Source of the DNA: Bradyrhizobium sp. dw_78
GTDB taxonomy: Bacteria; Pseudomonadota; Alphaproteobacteria; Rhizobiales; Xanthobacteraceae
DNA: 64,000 bases
NCBI RefSeq assembly: GCF_018449525.1
Contig: NZ_JAAVUS010000001.1
Location: 992,001 to 1,056,000 of the forward strand
Direction of reading: 5' to 3'
In this document: positions 1-11,281 of the stretch, one piece after another
How positions within the stretch are numbered: the stretch's first letter is position 1
How the letters are laid out: each line of letters begins with the position of its first letter
Notes under the pieces: model-generated
What the model was told of the DNA's origin: nothing
Database searches by the model: none
Seen by the model: the letters and a program-made list of their open reading frames with translations, nothing else
Program-made: the position numbers and the translations under genes

Positions 1-2373
1 TTCAAAACCAATGTCTGGCGACTGTATCAGATTCTCGATCTCGGCGATCCGCAACGCCAGGTCGCCTTTTACGACGATGGCATCGGCACGTCGTCGTTCA
101 AGCTGTTCGCCATTCTCGGCGGCGTCTTCGGTTTCGGCCTGAAGCGCAACGTGATTGCGATCTACAGTTTCTGCTGCCGCAATTACCGGCCCGGAGACCG
201 CATCTATTGTTTCGGCTTCAGCCGCGGTTCGTTCACGATCCGGGTCGTGGCGGCGATGATCGCTTCGCAAGGGCTGGTCGCTTACAACGACAACGAATCC
301 GACCTCGCGCGCTTCGCCGCCGACGCCTATCGCCGTTACCGGCGGCGGTTCAATGGCGGCATCCTGAAATATCTCGGCAAGGCTCACATCGATCTGCGCG
401 CTATGCGCGATTTCACCATCCGGCAATGGCGCAGGCTCTCCGGCCAGCCGGTGGGCGCGCCGCCGGCGGTGGAAGTCGAGAGCATCCATTTCGTCGGCAT
501 CTGGGACACGGTAGACGCCTATGGCGGGCCGATCCAGGAGATGACGCGGGCGATCGACTACTGGATCTGGCCGCTGTCGATGCCGGATCAGTTCATGAGC
601 GCGAAAGTCCTCAAGGCGTGCCATGCGATGTCGCTAGAGGATGAGCGTGACGCGTTCAGCCCGGTGATCTGGGATCAGCGCTATGTCCGCGCGACGGCCA
701 ACGTGCCGGGGCACGGCAAGACCGACTGGCTGTTCGATATCGATTACGACCCGCGCAGCGAAGCCGCGAAACTGGCCGAGCCGGCGCCGCATCTGCGGAC
801 GCAGCTTCCGGCCATCGATCAGCAAAGGATCAGCCAGGTCTGGTTCGTCGGGGTCCATGCCGATGTCGGCGGCGGCTATCCACAGAACGGTCTTTCCTAT
901 GTGACGCTCGACTGGATGCTGGACCGCGCGGAAGCCTACGGTCTCCGATATTTCCCCGGCCAGCGCGCGCAGCAGATCGATCCGCAGATCAATCCGGACG
1001 ACAAGCTCAACGATTCCCGCAAGGGACTCGCCGCTTATTACCGCTACAAGCCGCGCAATATCCTCGATCTCTACGACGCGCCGCCCTACAAGCCGTCGTT
1101 TCGCGAGGATATCGCCCGCATATGGCGCATGTTGCGCGGAACGCCCGATCCGCAGACGAAAATCCTCGACGATCTCTATCCCGGCATGTCGCGGGTGGTG
1201 CTGCCGCCGCCACGGGCGACCATGCATGATTCCGTTTTCAGGCGTGTGCAGTCCGGCACCGATCGCTACGTGCCGGTGGTCATGCCGGCAGCCTATACCT
1301 ACACGACCAAGGCCGGAACGATCACGGACGCCTTGCATCCCGCCGATCCCGGCCATGCGCGGTCGCGTGTCCAGGACGATGTCTGGAACTGGATCTGGCT
1401 GCGCCGCGTCGTCTATTTCCTGACGGCCTTTGCCACCTCCTTCGTTGCCGCGATTCCGGTCTGGGTGATCTACGCGCCGGGCTTCGGCAAGGACCAAGTC
1501 GGCGGCTTCGTCAATCCGATCGTCAATGCCGCAGCGTCGTTCCTGCCCGGATTCCTGGAGCCGTGGTGGGTCGCGTTCCGTGATGGCCCGGGTTTTGTCC
1601 TGATCGGCGCGGCCGCGGCGCTGGCCTTGATGGCCTGGGGCGCGAGGCTGCAGGAGACGATCCATGACGTCGCGCGCGTCGCCTGGCATTCGCCCGCCAG
1701 CCACAGGAAACTGACCGGATGGCGCGAGTGGATTTACCGGCTGCGCCGGCTCAGGGTCTATCAGGCGTTTTTCTACGCCCTGTCGCACTGGATCCTGCCG
1801 ACCGGCATCATGTTCTGGCTGTTCTGGTGGCTCGCCTTTGGGACGGCCAATACGCTCGGTCTGGTCTGCAAAGGAACCGGAGGCGTCGAAGTAAGCGCGT
1901 CAGGGCAGGGAACGGGCGCGGCTCAAGCCGGCGTGAAGCCCGTCCTGATGGACACTGCGAACGCGTGCAATGCGACCGCCATGCGGGTGACGGAAGGCAA
2001 GACCTACCGGATCACGCTCACGATCAGGGAACCCTGGTTCGACGACAAGACCGCGACGGATCCCAACGGCTTCGGCTGGGGTCAGGCGCCGTGGTGGCAG
2101 TCGCCGGGCGCGTTTTACCGGCGTTTGATCTGGTCGAACTGGTTCGTCACTATCCTGCGCGTCGGCGGTCCCGGTTTCGAGGAGCACCGGTTGCAGCTTG
2201 AGCAGAAAGATGGTGCGTGGAGCACGAGCTTCGTGCCGCGAAGCAGCGGCGAGGTGTTTCTATACGTCAATGACGCCGTGATCGGTCTGCCCTGGATCTA
2301 CGATCTGTTCTACCGGAATAACCACGGCACGGCCGAGGTCAAACTCGAGAAACTGGACACCGGCGCGCCTTGA
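1..2373 (+). CDS. DUF2235 alpha/beta-hydrolase (phospholipase-like), 5' end outside window
   Basis: The reading frame is open from base 1, so the true start lies upstream and 790 residues are visible. The N-terminal part carries DUF2235 hallmarks: a YDDGIGT stretch, the nucleophile elbow GFSRGS at visible residues 71-76, and a WFVGVHADVGGGY block. DUF2235 proteins are serine hydrolases related to Tle1-type type VI secretion phospholipases. Three hydrophobic segments follow (about residues 470-492, 530-549 and 590-614), then a soluble C-terminal domain of about 170 residues that I do not recognise. The protein is probably anchored in the inner membrane. No vgrG, immunity gene or other secretion gene is visible nearby, so an effector role is not supported here. 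It converges on purB with a 21-base gap. Family assignment is confident; the substrate is unknown. Confidence 0.85.
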   Translation, partial: FKTNVWRLYQILDLGDPQRQVAFYDDGIGTSSFKLFAILGGVFGFGLKRNVIAIYSFCCRNYRPGDRIYCFGFSRGSFTIRVVAAMIASQGLVAYNDNESDLARFAADAYRRYRRRFNGGILKYLGKAHIDLRAMRDFTIRQWRRLSGQPVGAPPAVEVESIHFVGIWDTVDAYGGPIQEMTRAIDYWIWPLSMPDQFMSAKVLKACHAMSLEDERDAFSPVIWDQRYVRATANVPGHGKTDWLFDIDYDPRSEAAKLAEPAPHLRTQLPAIDQQRISQVWFVGVHADVGGGYPQNGLSYVTLDWMLDRAEAYGLRYFPGQRAQQIDPQINPDDKLNDSRKGLAAYYRYKPRNILDLYDAPPYKPSFREDIARIWRMLRGTPDPQTKILDDLYPGMSRVVLPPPRATMHDSVFRRVQSGTDRYVPVVMPAAYTYTTKAGTITDALHPADPGHARSRVQDDVWNWIWLRRVVYFLTAFATSFVAAIPVWVIYAPGFGKDQVGGFVNPIVNAAASFLPGFLEPWWVAFRDGPGFVLIGAAAALALMAWGARLQETIHDVARVAWHSPASHRKLTGWREWIYRLRRLRVYQAFFYALSHWILPTGIMFWLFWWLAFGTANTLGLVCKGTGGVEVSASGQGTGAAQAGVKPVLMDTANACNATAMRVTEGKTYRITLTIREPWFDDKTATDPNGFGWGQAPWWQSPGAFYRRLIWSNWFVTILRVGGPGFEEHRLQLEQKDGAWSTSFVPRSSGEVFLYVNDAVIGLPWIYDLFYRNNHGTAEVKLEKLDTGAP

Positions 2374-2394
2374 TCGGGTCAAGCCCGCGCCGCG

Positions 2395-3702
2395 TCACGC
2401 TTCGCCGAACACGCGCTTGAAGATCGTGTCGACGTGCTTGAGGTGATAACCGAGGTCGAACTGTTCCTCGATCTCGGCATCGCTGAGATATTTCTTCACG
2501 TCGGCGTCTTTTTTCAGCAGCGTCTGGAAGTCGCCTTCGCCGCGCCATACCGGCATCGCGTTGCGCTGGACCAGTTTATAGGCGTCCTCGCGGCTCGCAC
2601 CCTTCTGCGTCAGCGCGATCAGCAGCCGCTGCGAATGCACAAGGCCGCCGAGCCGGTCGAGATTCTTCTGCATGTTCGCAGGATAGATCAGCAGCTTGTC
2701 GATCAGGCCGGCGAGGCGGTTGAGCGCGAAGTCCAGCGTTACCGTGGCGTCGGGGCCGATCATGCGCTCGGCCGAGGAATGCGAGATATCGCGTTCGTGC
2801 CACAGCACGACATTTTCCAGCGCCGGCGTCACATAGGCGCGCACCATGCGCGAGAGGCCGGTGAGATTCTCCGACAGCACCGGATTGCGCTTGTGCGGCA
2901 TCGCCGACGAGCCCTTCTGGCCCTCCGAGAAGAACTCCTCGGCTTCCAGCACTTCGGTGCGCTGCATGTGGCGGATTTCGGTGGCCAGCCGCTCGATCGA
3001 GGAGGCGATCACCCCTAACGTGGCGAAATACATCGCATGGCGGTCGCGCGGGATCACCTGGGTCGAGATCGGCTCCGGCACCAGGCCCATCGCCTTGGCG
3101 ACATGTTCTTCGACGCGCGGATCGATCTGGGCGAAGGTGCCGACCGCGCCTGAGATCGCGCAGGTCGCGACTTCCTTGCGCGCATTGACCAGGCGTTCGC
3201 GGGCGCGGGAAAATTCAGCAAAGGCATAGGCGAGCTTCAGCCCGAACGTCACCGGCTCGGCATGAATGCCGTGGGAGCGGCCGATCGCCGGTGTCATCTT
3301 GTGCTCGAAGGCGCGCTTTTTCAGCGCCGCCAGCACCTTGTCCACGTCGGATATCAGGAGATCCGCGGCGCGGGTCAGCTGCACGTTGAGGCAGGTGTCG
3401 AGCACGTCGGACGACGTCATGCCCTGGTGTACGAAGCGGGCTTCGGGGCCGACGATTTCCGCCAGATGGGTCAGGAAGGCGATGACGTCGTGCTTGGTCT
3501 CGCGCTCGATTTCATCGATTCGGGCGACGTCGAAGGTGACATCCCTGGCCTTGGCCCAGATCGTCCTGGCGGCCTCCTTGGGGATCACGCCGAGTTCCGC
3601 CAGCGCATCCGCCGCATGGGCTTCGATCTCGAACCAGATCTTGAAGCGGGTCTGGGGTTCCCAGATCGAGGCCATTTCCGGGCGGGTGTAGCGGGGGATC
3701 AT
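2395..3702 (-). CDS. purB: Adenylosuccinate lyase
   Basis: Cytosolic enzyme of purine synthesis. It cleaves SAICAR to AICAR plus fumarate and adenylosuccinate to AMP plus fumarate. The 435-residue protein starts MIPRYTRPEM, the usual start of alphaproteobacterial PurB. The frame stays open 33 bases further upstream, but the extra residues do not resemble the family. The superfamily signature GSSAMPHKRNP is present, with the catalytic serine loop, as are the TSSDVLDT and GRSHGIHAEP (catalytic His) blocks. Length is normal. It stands alone, convergent with the DUF2235 gene. A second member of the same lyase superfamily, pcaB, lies at 19169-20539; the GRSHGIHAEP block and neighbours argue that this one is PurB. 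Confidence 0.97.
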   Translation of the reverse strand: MIPRYTRPEMASIWEPQTRFKIWFEIEAHAADALAELGVIPKEAARTIWAKARDVTFDVARIDEIERETKHDVIAFLTHLAEIVGPEARFVHQGMTSSDVLDTCLNVQLTRAADLLISDVDKVLAALKKRAFEHKMTPAIGRSHGIHAEPVTFGLKLAYAFAEFSRARERLVNARKEVATCAISGAVGTFAQIDPRVEEHVAKAMGLVPEPISTQVIPRDRHAMYFATLGVIASSIERLATEIRHMQRTEVLEAEEFFSEGQKGSSAMPHKRNPVLSENLTGLSRMVRAYVTPALENVVLWHERDISHSSAERMIGPDATVTLDFALNRLAGLIDKLLIYPANMQKNLDRLGGLVHSQRLLIALTQKGASREDAYKLVQRNAMPVWRGEGDFQTLLKKDADVKKYLSDAEIEEQFDLGYHLKHVDTIFKRVFGEA

Positions 3703-3952
3703 CGACGGCTCATGGCTCCAATGGATATGGCGCAAATATGGGGACTCGTCCGGCCTTTAGCAGAGCCGCCCCGGTCAGACAAACGCCAGCCGCAGTGGGC
3801 CGGGATGGCCGGATCCGAGGGCGTCCGGCCGGGTAAAGTCACGGTTTATTGACTGACAGATATTGAAATCTGTCAGCGCGATCTCTATAAATGTCGCAGC
3901 CACCGCGAAGGCGCGGGGACCAAGCCAAGAAAATCTGCTGGGACATACTGCA

Positions 3953-4054
3953 ATGACAACTGAAATTCTGAATTTGACCACACAATTCCAACGCTGGCTC
4001 AACGAACGCGTCGCCCGCCATCTGGCGGACCAGGCGGCGAAGCTGGCGCGCTAG
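3953..4054 (+). CDS. Possible 33-residue small protein
   Basis: A short frame MTTEILNLTTQF... ends in ...DQAAKLAR just before repeat A1. It is amphipathic and helical in composition, with hydrophobic residues spaced for one helix and a basic C-terminus. No domain is recognisable and the ribosome site is weak. The frame is open further upstream to 3863, but those residues look random. The 250 bases between purB and the repeat hold nothing else I can support. It may be a small membrane-associated or regulatory peptide, or not a gene at all. Confidence 0.35.
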   Translation: MTTEILNLTTQFQRWLNERVARHLADQAAKLAR

Positions 4055-4055
4055 G

Positions 4056-4157
4056 GCATGATCGGTTCTGATTCAATCAGAACCGAAGCCCTAGATTCTT
4101 GTTTTGACGCGTTTTCTTCACGCGAACCGGTGTCCACTTCGCTCGAAAACGCTCTAG
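4056..4157 (+). repeat. Repeat family A, copy 1 (full length)
   Basis: About 100 bases. It begins with a perfect palindrome GGTTCTGATT-C-AATCAGAACC (4064-4084), followed by a conserved block with GACGCGTTTTCTTCACGCG and CACTTCGCTCGAAAACGCT. The same units recur at 4808, 6650, 29700, 31085, 38012 and 46178 in both orientations. This is a dispersed intergenic palindromic element. Here it sits directly upstream of the TetR gene and may affect its transcript. Confidence 0.85.
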
Positions 4158-4192
4158 ATCGTGCCGGACCGCCAGAAACAAATGGGGTGCCT

Positions 4193-4789
4193 ATGAACGA
4201 AGTCGTTACTCTGACCCCCGAGCGCATTCTCGAAGTCACGGAAGACGTTCTGCGCCGCTACGGTCTGGCGAAAGCCACGGTGGTGGACGTCGCCCGTGCG
4301 CTCGATGTGAGTCACGGCAGCGTCTACCGGCACTTTCCAAGCAAGGCCTCGTTGCGCGAGGCGGTGGCCAAGCGATGGCTCGACCGGACCAATGCGCCGT
4401 TGCAAAAAATCGCGGAAAGTTCGGGACCGGCGCCAGACCGGCTTGAGAACTGGCTGCGCACGATGATTGCGATCAAGTGCAAAAAGGTCACCGAAGATCC
4501 CGAGATGTTCGCGACCTATCTGACGCTGGCCCGCGAGGCCTGCAAGGTGGTGAGGGCGTACAAGGACAGTCTGGTCGACCAGATCGCGCATATCTTGTCG
4601 GACGGCGTCGAGCAGGGCTTGTTCGAGGTCGCCGACGTAAAAACCTCGGCACGCGCGCTTTTCGACGCCACCAGCCGCTACCACCATCCGGCTCACGCCG
4701 ATGAATGGACCGACCCGGAACTCACGGCAAAGATCGATACCTTGCTGACGCTGTTGTTGAGGGGACTGGAAGCGCGGAAGAAGCCTTGA
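4193..4789 (+). CDS. TetR-family transcriptional regulator
   Basis: A 198-residue one-component regulator. Residues about 8-55 form the TetR helix-turn-helix, with the typical run TVVDVARALDVSHGSVYRHF. The remainder is an all-helical ligand-binding and dimerisation domain. ATG 4193 is chosen because the DNA-binding domain begins a few residues later and GGGGTG lies just upstream. The frame remains open into repeat A1, which is unlikely to code. It stands between that repeat and rpe (convergent). TetR genes often control an adjacent divergent gene, but there is none here, so its target cannot be inferred. It has the acidic and aromatic C-terminus common to rhizobial paralogues. Confidence 0.9.
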   Translation: MNEVVTLTPERILEVTEDVLRRYGLAKATVVDVARALDVSHGSVYRHFPSKASLREAVAKRWLDRTNAPLQKIAESSGPAPDRLENWLRTMIAIKCKKVTEDPEMFATYLTLAREACKVVRAYKDSLVDQIAHILSDGVEQGLFEVADVKTSARALFDATSRYHHPAHADEWTDPELTAKIDTLLTLLLRGLEARKKP

Positions 4790-4807
4790 TCGTTGTTCGG
4801 CGGGATG

Positions 4808-4860
4808 GTGAAGCGTTTTCTGAACGCGAACCGGTATCCGCCTCTTTCGATGCGCTTTAA
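4808..4860 (+). repeat. Repeat family A, copy 2 (decayed fragment)
   Basis: Retains the GAAGCGTTTTCTGAACGCG and AACCGGTATCCG parts of family A but lacks the leading palindrome. It fills the gap between the convergent TetR and rpe genes and overlaps the last bases of rpe. Confidence 0.6.
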
Positions 4861-5558
4861 ACCATCTCGCCGCGCGCTGAGGCGGCCGCATTGCGGATCG
4901 CGGAGATGTTCGCCCTATAGCTTTCCAGGGTGCCGCCCCTGAACACGGCGGAGCCCGCCACGAACGCATTGGCGCCGGCGGCGGCGAGCGGGCCGGCAAC
5001 ATCGGCCCCGACACCGCCATCGACCACGATATCGATCGGCCGTCCCGCGGTCATCGCCCTGAGATCGCCGACCTTGCCCACGGCCGAACGAATAAAGGCC
5101 TGGCCGCCGAAGCCGGGATTGACCGACATCACCAGCACCAGATCGATCATGTCGATCACATATTCGATGGCCGAGATCGCCGTGGCCGGATTGAGCGAGA
5201 CGCCGGCCTTCTTGCCGAGCGCGCGGATCGCCTGCAGCGAGCGGTGCAGATGTGGACCGGCTTCGGCATGCACCGTGATGTGGTCGCAGCCGGCTTTCGC
5301 AAACGCCTCGAGATAGGGATCGGCAGGCGCAATCATCAGATGCGCGTCGAAGGTCTTCTTGGTGTGCGGCCGCATCGCCTTGATGACGTCGGGGCCGTAG
5401 GAAATGTTGGGGACGAAATGCCCGTCCATCACGTCGAGATGAATCCAGTCGGCGCCGGCCGAATCGACGGCACGGACCTCTTCGCCCAGTTTCGAGAAGT
5501 CCGACGCCAGGATCGAGGGGGCGATGATCAGGGGGCGTGACGCAAATTGCTGGGACAT
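4857..5558 (-). CDS. rpe: Ribulose-phosphate 3-epimerase
   Basis: Interconverts D-ribulose 5-phosphate and D-xylulose 5-phosphate in the pentose phosphate and Calvin pathways. The 233-residue TIM-barrel protein carries the family blocks [21 protein letters not shown] (metal-binding His and Asp), [10 protein letters not shown] and VDGGV. Start ATG 5558 (MSQQFASRP) is chosen because AGGGAAA lies just upstream; the frame remains open ten residues further but without family similarity. It is a single gene with no Calvin-cycle neighbours here, so it is probably the housekeeping copy. Confidence 0.96.
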   Translation of the reverse strand: MSQQFASRPLIIAPSILASDFSKLGEEVRAVDSAGADWIHLDVMDGHFVPNISYGPDVIKAMRPHTKKTFDAHLMIAPADPYLEAFAKAGCDHITVHAEAGPHLHRSLQAIRALGKKAGVSLNPATAISAIEYVIDMIDLVLVMSVNPGFGGQAFIRSAVGKVGDLRAMTAGRPIDIVVDGGVGADVAGPLAAAGANAFVAGSAVFRGGTLESYRANISAIRNAAASARGEMV

Positions 5559-5819
5559 GTGCGTTTTCCCTTTGGGTTCCGAAACCATCCGGACTTCAAA
5601 ACCACTTCGACTTCAAGAACATGCGGAACGGCCCTCGCGTAACATGCGCAAAGCCCGGGGGCAATGTGACCGGGATTGCGTGGCGAGAGGCCCGGCAAAA
5701 GACCACGCCTGGCAAGACCTTCGCATGGAGGCGGAAAATTCTGCCGTGGTGGCATCAATTGCCGGGCTCTCGCTCCACCCGGAATCCAAAAACCCGAGGT
5801 TTTACCGGGCTTTTCAGCA

Positions 5820-5835
5820 TGGCACGGCGCTTGCT
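5820..5835 (+). promoter_or_regulatory. Candidate sigma-54 (RpoN) -24/-12 promoter
   Basis: The sequence TGGCAC-GGCGC-TTGCT matches the RpoN consensus TGGCAC-R-N4-TTGCW at every defined position. Transcription would start near 5846, about 48 bases before the EF-hand start codon, in the correct orientation. The surrounding 5559-5893 stretch (335 bases) contains no gene I can support. I did not identify an enhancer-binding site upstream. Confidence 0.65.
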
Positions 5836-5893
5836 GACATATCGGTGATGAAAGCCTTGGCCGTATTTTTGCGGCTTGTATCGGAGCTTGATC

Positions 5894-6643
5894 ATGCTGA
5901 TGGCCTTGGGCGCCGCGTCGGCCGCGTGGGATACGATTCAGAAGCTGGCCTCCTCGTCGGCGTCGTCTTCGACCCAGTCCACCGGCTTTTTTGCGAGCGG
6001 GGCGGACCCGTTCGAAATGTCCGGTTCCGCTTCACCTCAGGCAGCCTCGCCGCAGACGGCCGCGCCCAAGGCGACCGGTTTCTCTACGACCTCCACGTCG
6101 CAGATCGCGCCGGCGACGATGCAGGCGCTGCTGGCGGCCCAGGGCCAGTCGTCGACAACGACCTCGGCTTCGGAAAGCCCGAAAGCGTCGTTGCAGGATC
6201 TGTTTTCGCAGATCGACGGCAATGGCGATGGCCAGATCACCAAATCGGAATTCGAGAGCGCGCTGGGCGCCGGTGGCACCAACCTCGCGCAGGCCGATGA
6301 TGTGTTCAGCAAGCTCGACGCGAATGGCGACGGTTCGGTGGACCTCAGCGAATTGTCGCAGGCGCTGAAGGGATCCGGCAAAGGCGGCGGCCACGGACAT
6401 CATGCCGGCGGGTCCAGCTCCAGCAGTACCGATCCGAGCACCGATCCGTTTCTTCAGGCGCTTCAGGCCTCGTCTGCCGCGGCATCGAACGACAATTCAT
6501 TGAGTTCGGCGTCGCTGATCCCGGCTAATACCTCGTCGCTGACGCCGGTATCGTTGGGCGCGTCCGGCGCTGCGACCATGTCCTACAATGCGGCCGAGCA
6601 GATGTTTCAACGCGGATCCCCGATGTTGGCGCTCCACGCCTGA
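5894..6643 (+). CDS. EF-hand calcium-binding protein
   Basis: A 249-residue protein with two canonical EF-hand loops. DGNGDGQITKSE is at about residues 113-124 and DANGDGSVDLSE at about 145-156, each with Asp/Asn at loop positions 1, 3 and 5, Gly at 6 and Glu at 12. The flanks are Ser/Ala/Thr-rich and low complexity, with a Gly/His-rich stretch after the second loop. The N-terminus MLMALGAASAAW is hydrophobic but short, so export is uncertain. ATG 5894 is chosen because GGAG lies seven bases upstream; an in-frame TTG at 5876 is an alternative. Similar EF-hand proteins are common in Bradyrhizobium without known function. The sigma-54 motif upstream suggests regulated expression. Confidence 0.85.
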   Translation: MLMALGAASAAWDTIQKLASSSASSSTQSTGFFASGADPFEMSGSASPQAASPQTAAPKATGFSTTSTSQIAPATMQALLAAQGQSSTTTSASESPKASLQDLFSQIDGNGDGQITKSEFESALGAGGTNLAQADDVFSKLDANGDGSVDLSELSQALKGSGKGGGHGHHAGGSSSSSTDPSTDPFLQALQASSAAASNDNSLSSASLIPANTSSLTPVSLGASGAATMSYNAAEQMFQRGSPMLALHA

Positions 6644-6649
6644 GTTCGG

Positions 6650-6683
6650 GTTCTGATTCAATCAGAGCCGGAAAAATTCCGGC
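6650..6683. terminator. Family A fragment forming two hairpins between convergent genes
   Basis: GGTTCTGATT-C-AATCAGAGCC is the family A palindrome with one change. It is followed by GCCGGAA-AAA-TTCCGGC (6667-6683), a perfect 7-bp hairpin ending at the P1 peptidase stop codon. The position between convergent ends suggests a shared transcription end, although there is no long T-run. Confidence 0.5.
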
Positions 6684-7699
6684 TATCCGAAGCGATCCTT
6701 CCAGGCCGGCAACGCGCCGGGGAAGGGCAGTGCGGTCGCGGCATAAACGCCGCGCGCGATGGCGCGGGCCGTGACGTTGGCGGCGACCATGCCGAGTTCG
6801 GTGAGGCCGTACAGCGGATCGATCGGTTTTTCGCAGGTGGCGGCGGCGAACACCACGTCGCCGTCGAGCGGCGCATGCACCGGATAGATCGCACGGGCAA
6901 AGCCGGTCTGCGCGATCATGGCGAGCCGCTTGGCCTGGGTTTTTGTGAGCACGGCATCGGTCACGACCACCGCCAGCGTCGTGTTCTCCACGGCGGTCGC
7001 CGCCGGGCCGCCCTTGAGGCGCGGCGCTAGCATGTCGGGCGTGAACGAGGCCGGCAGTCCACGCCCGCCATATTCGCCGCCGATCTCGAACGGCGCGGCC
7101 CAGAACCACGGTCCGTCCCCGACCGTGACGCTGCCGACGGCGTTGACCACCGCAAGTGCGGCGACCTTGATGCCGCTCTGTGTTGTCGCCGAGGCCGAGC
7201 CAAGACCGCCCTTTAAGTTGGCCACGGTGGCGCCGAGGCCGGCGCCGACGCTGCCGAGCGCGAAATCCGTCGCTGCCGCGGCGGCAGCCGCATAACCCAG
7301 ATCGCGGTACGGCGAAAAGCGGCCCCAGGCCTTGTTGCCGCCGTTCAACAGATCGAAGCAGATCGCGCCGGGCACGATCGGAATCACGGCTTCGCGGATC
7401 CGGAAGCCCCGGTCCTGTTCGGCGAGCCAGGCCTGAACGCCGCCGCCGGATTCCAGCCCGAAGGCCGAGCCGCCCGAGAGCGCGATGGCGTCGATCCGCT
7501 CGACGGTGCTGACGGGATCGAGCAGCGAACCTTCGCGGGTGCCGGGACCACCGCCGCGCACATCCATCGAGGCGACGGCGGAGGTGTCGAAAATCACCGC
7601 GGTAACGCCGGATCCGAGTGCGGCATCGTCGGCATGGCCGACGCGAACGCCTGCAATATCGGTGAGAAGGTTTTTCACGGAGCCATTCCATCGAAGCAT
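6683..7699 (-). CDS. P1 family (S58, DmpA-like) peptidase
   Basis: A 338-residue member of peptidase family S58: DmpA, beta-peptidyl aminopeptidases and L-aminopeptidase/D-esterases. These enzymes self-cleave to expose an N-terminal nucleophile. Family features are the N-terminal TDIAGVRVGHA, the SGGSAFGLE block near residue 95, a conserved N-LKGG segment, and ENTTLAVVVTDA near 240, where autocleavage before the Thr/Ser nucleophile is expected. The low-complexity AAAAAAATDFA run is typical of the family. The preferred start is ATG 7699. No signal peptide is visible, so it is probably cytoplasmic. It is co-directional with the kinase gene 58 bases upstream. Substrate is unknown; family members release D-amino acids or beta-amino acids from small peptides. 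Confidence 0.9.
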   Translation of the reverse strand: MLRWNGSVKNLLTDIAGVRVGHADDAALGSGVTAVIFDTSAVASMDVRGGGPGTREGSLLDPVSTVERIDAIALSGGSAFGLESGGGVQAWLAEQDRGFRIREAVIPIVPGAICFDLLNGGNKAWGRFSPYRDLGYAAAAAAATDFALGSVGAGLGATVANLKGGLGSASATTQSGIKVAALAVVNAVGSVTVGDGPWFWAAPFEIGGEYGGRGLPASFTPDMLAPRLKGGPAATAVENTTLAVVVTDAVLTKTQAKRLAMIAQTGFARAIYPVHAPLDGDVVFAAATCEKPIDPLYGLTELGMVAANVTARAIARGVYAATALPFPGALPAWKDRFG

Positions 7700-7757
7700 G
7701 ATCCGGTCATGCCCCTCGATCGTTCGTCGTCGCGATCCGACAGTCGCGAAAAAAGCT

Positions 7758-10532
<2,775 letters not shown>

Positions 10533-10537
10533 CGTCG

Positions 10538-10543
10538 CCTCCT
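10538..10543 (-). promoter_or_regulatory. Ribosome binding site that decides the kinase start
   Basis: A perfect AGGAGG on the minus strand, five bases from GTG 10532. It lies within the nine codons that a longer ATG 10559 reading would translate, so it argues for the shorter protein. Confidence 0.7.
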
Positions 10544-10843
10544 GCAACCGGCATCGCATGGCATGTTAGCGCGCCCGTTGAAACCGCCCATTTAGCCGAT
10601 ATGCCATATCAGCCGGGGACGATTTTGCAGGGCCTTGCCTTGACACGGCGTTGGCCGGCGCGATCGCTCCCGTGAGTCCTGCTCCAGGTCGTGGCAACCC
10701 AAGGTTATGTATTTGTTAATCCGGGCCGAGTTCGACCGTTAAGAGTAACCGGGTCTTTACTCACCGGCTCAATAATGTCGCGAAGGTCTGATCAATGCCG
10801 GGAAGGCGATATAGGCTGGTGTAAGGCCGGTCCCGGAGCGCCC

Positions 10844-11230
10844 ATGCCCCGCATTTTAGTAATAGACGACCAATCCGACGTGCGCGCGATGATTTCCATC
10901 GTGCTCCGAGTCCAGCGTTTCGAGATCGTGGAGGCTGCGACCGCGGCCGCGGCATTGCAGGCGTTCGAGGATTCGAACTTCGATCTCGCGATCGTCGACA
11001 TCTTCCTGCATGGAACGAACGGCTTCGAATTGATCCAGATGATGCGCGAACGCATTCCGGACCTGCCGGTGATCGCCATTTCGGGCATGACGACGTTCGA
11101 CTTCGTTTCCGCGTCGCCCGAATTGTCCGACATCGTGTGTTTGCAGAAGCCGTTTCGTCCCAACGATCTGGTTCGCGCGATCGAAGCCGCGCAAGGGCAG
11201 TGCCGATCCCAGGTTGCGACAGGCCTTTGA
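10844..11230 (+). CDS. Single-domain response regulator (CheY-like)
   Basis: A 128-residue stand-alone receiver. The acidic pair is D8-D9, the predicted phosphorylated Asp is D52 (LAIVDIF), the switch residue is S80 (AISGM) and the conserved Lys is K102 (LQKPF). There is no output domain, so it probably relays phosphate or regulates by binding. ATG 10844 is chosen because GGAG lies five bases upstream and the domain starts immediately; the longer open frame upstream is unlike any receiver. It is divergent from the hybrid kinase, which makes pairing plausible but not proven. Confidence 0.9.
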   Translation: MPRILVIDDQSDVRAMISIVLRVQRFEIVEAATAAAALQAFEDSNFDLAIVDIFLHGTNGFELIQMMRERIPDLPVIAISGMTTFDFVSASPELSDIVCLQKPFRPNDLVRAIEAAQGQCRSQVATGL

Positions 11231-11281
11231 CAAACGCCCCGGCGAACCGGGACGTTGAACGTCGCGACAGCGTTGAAAGCC

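Noticed and set aside
1..2373. A type VI secretion effector module
   Set aside because: No vgrG, PAAR, adaptor or immunity gene is seen within the window, so only the hydrolase family is claimed.
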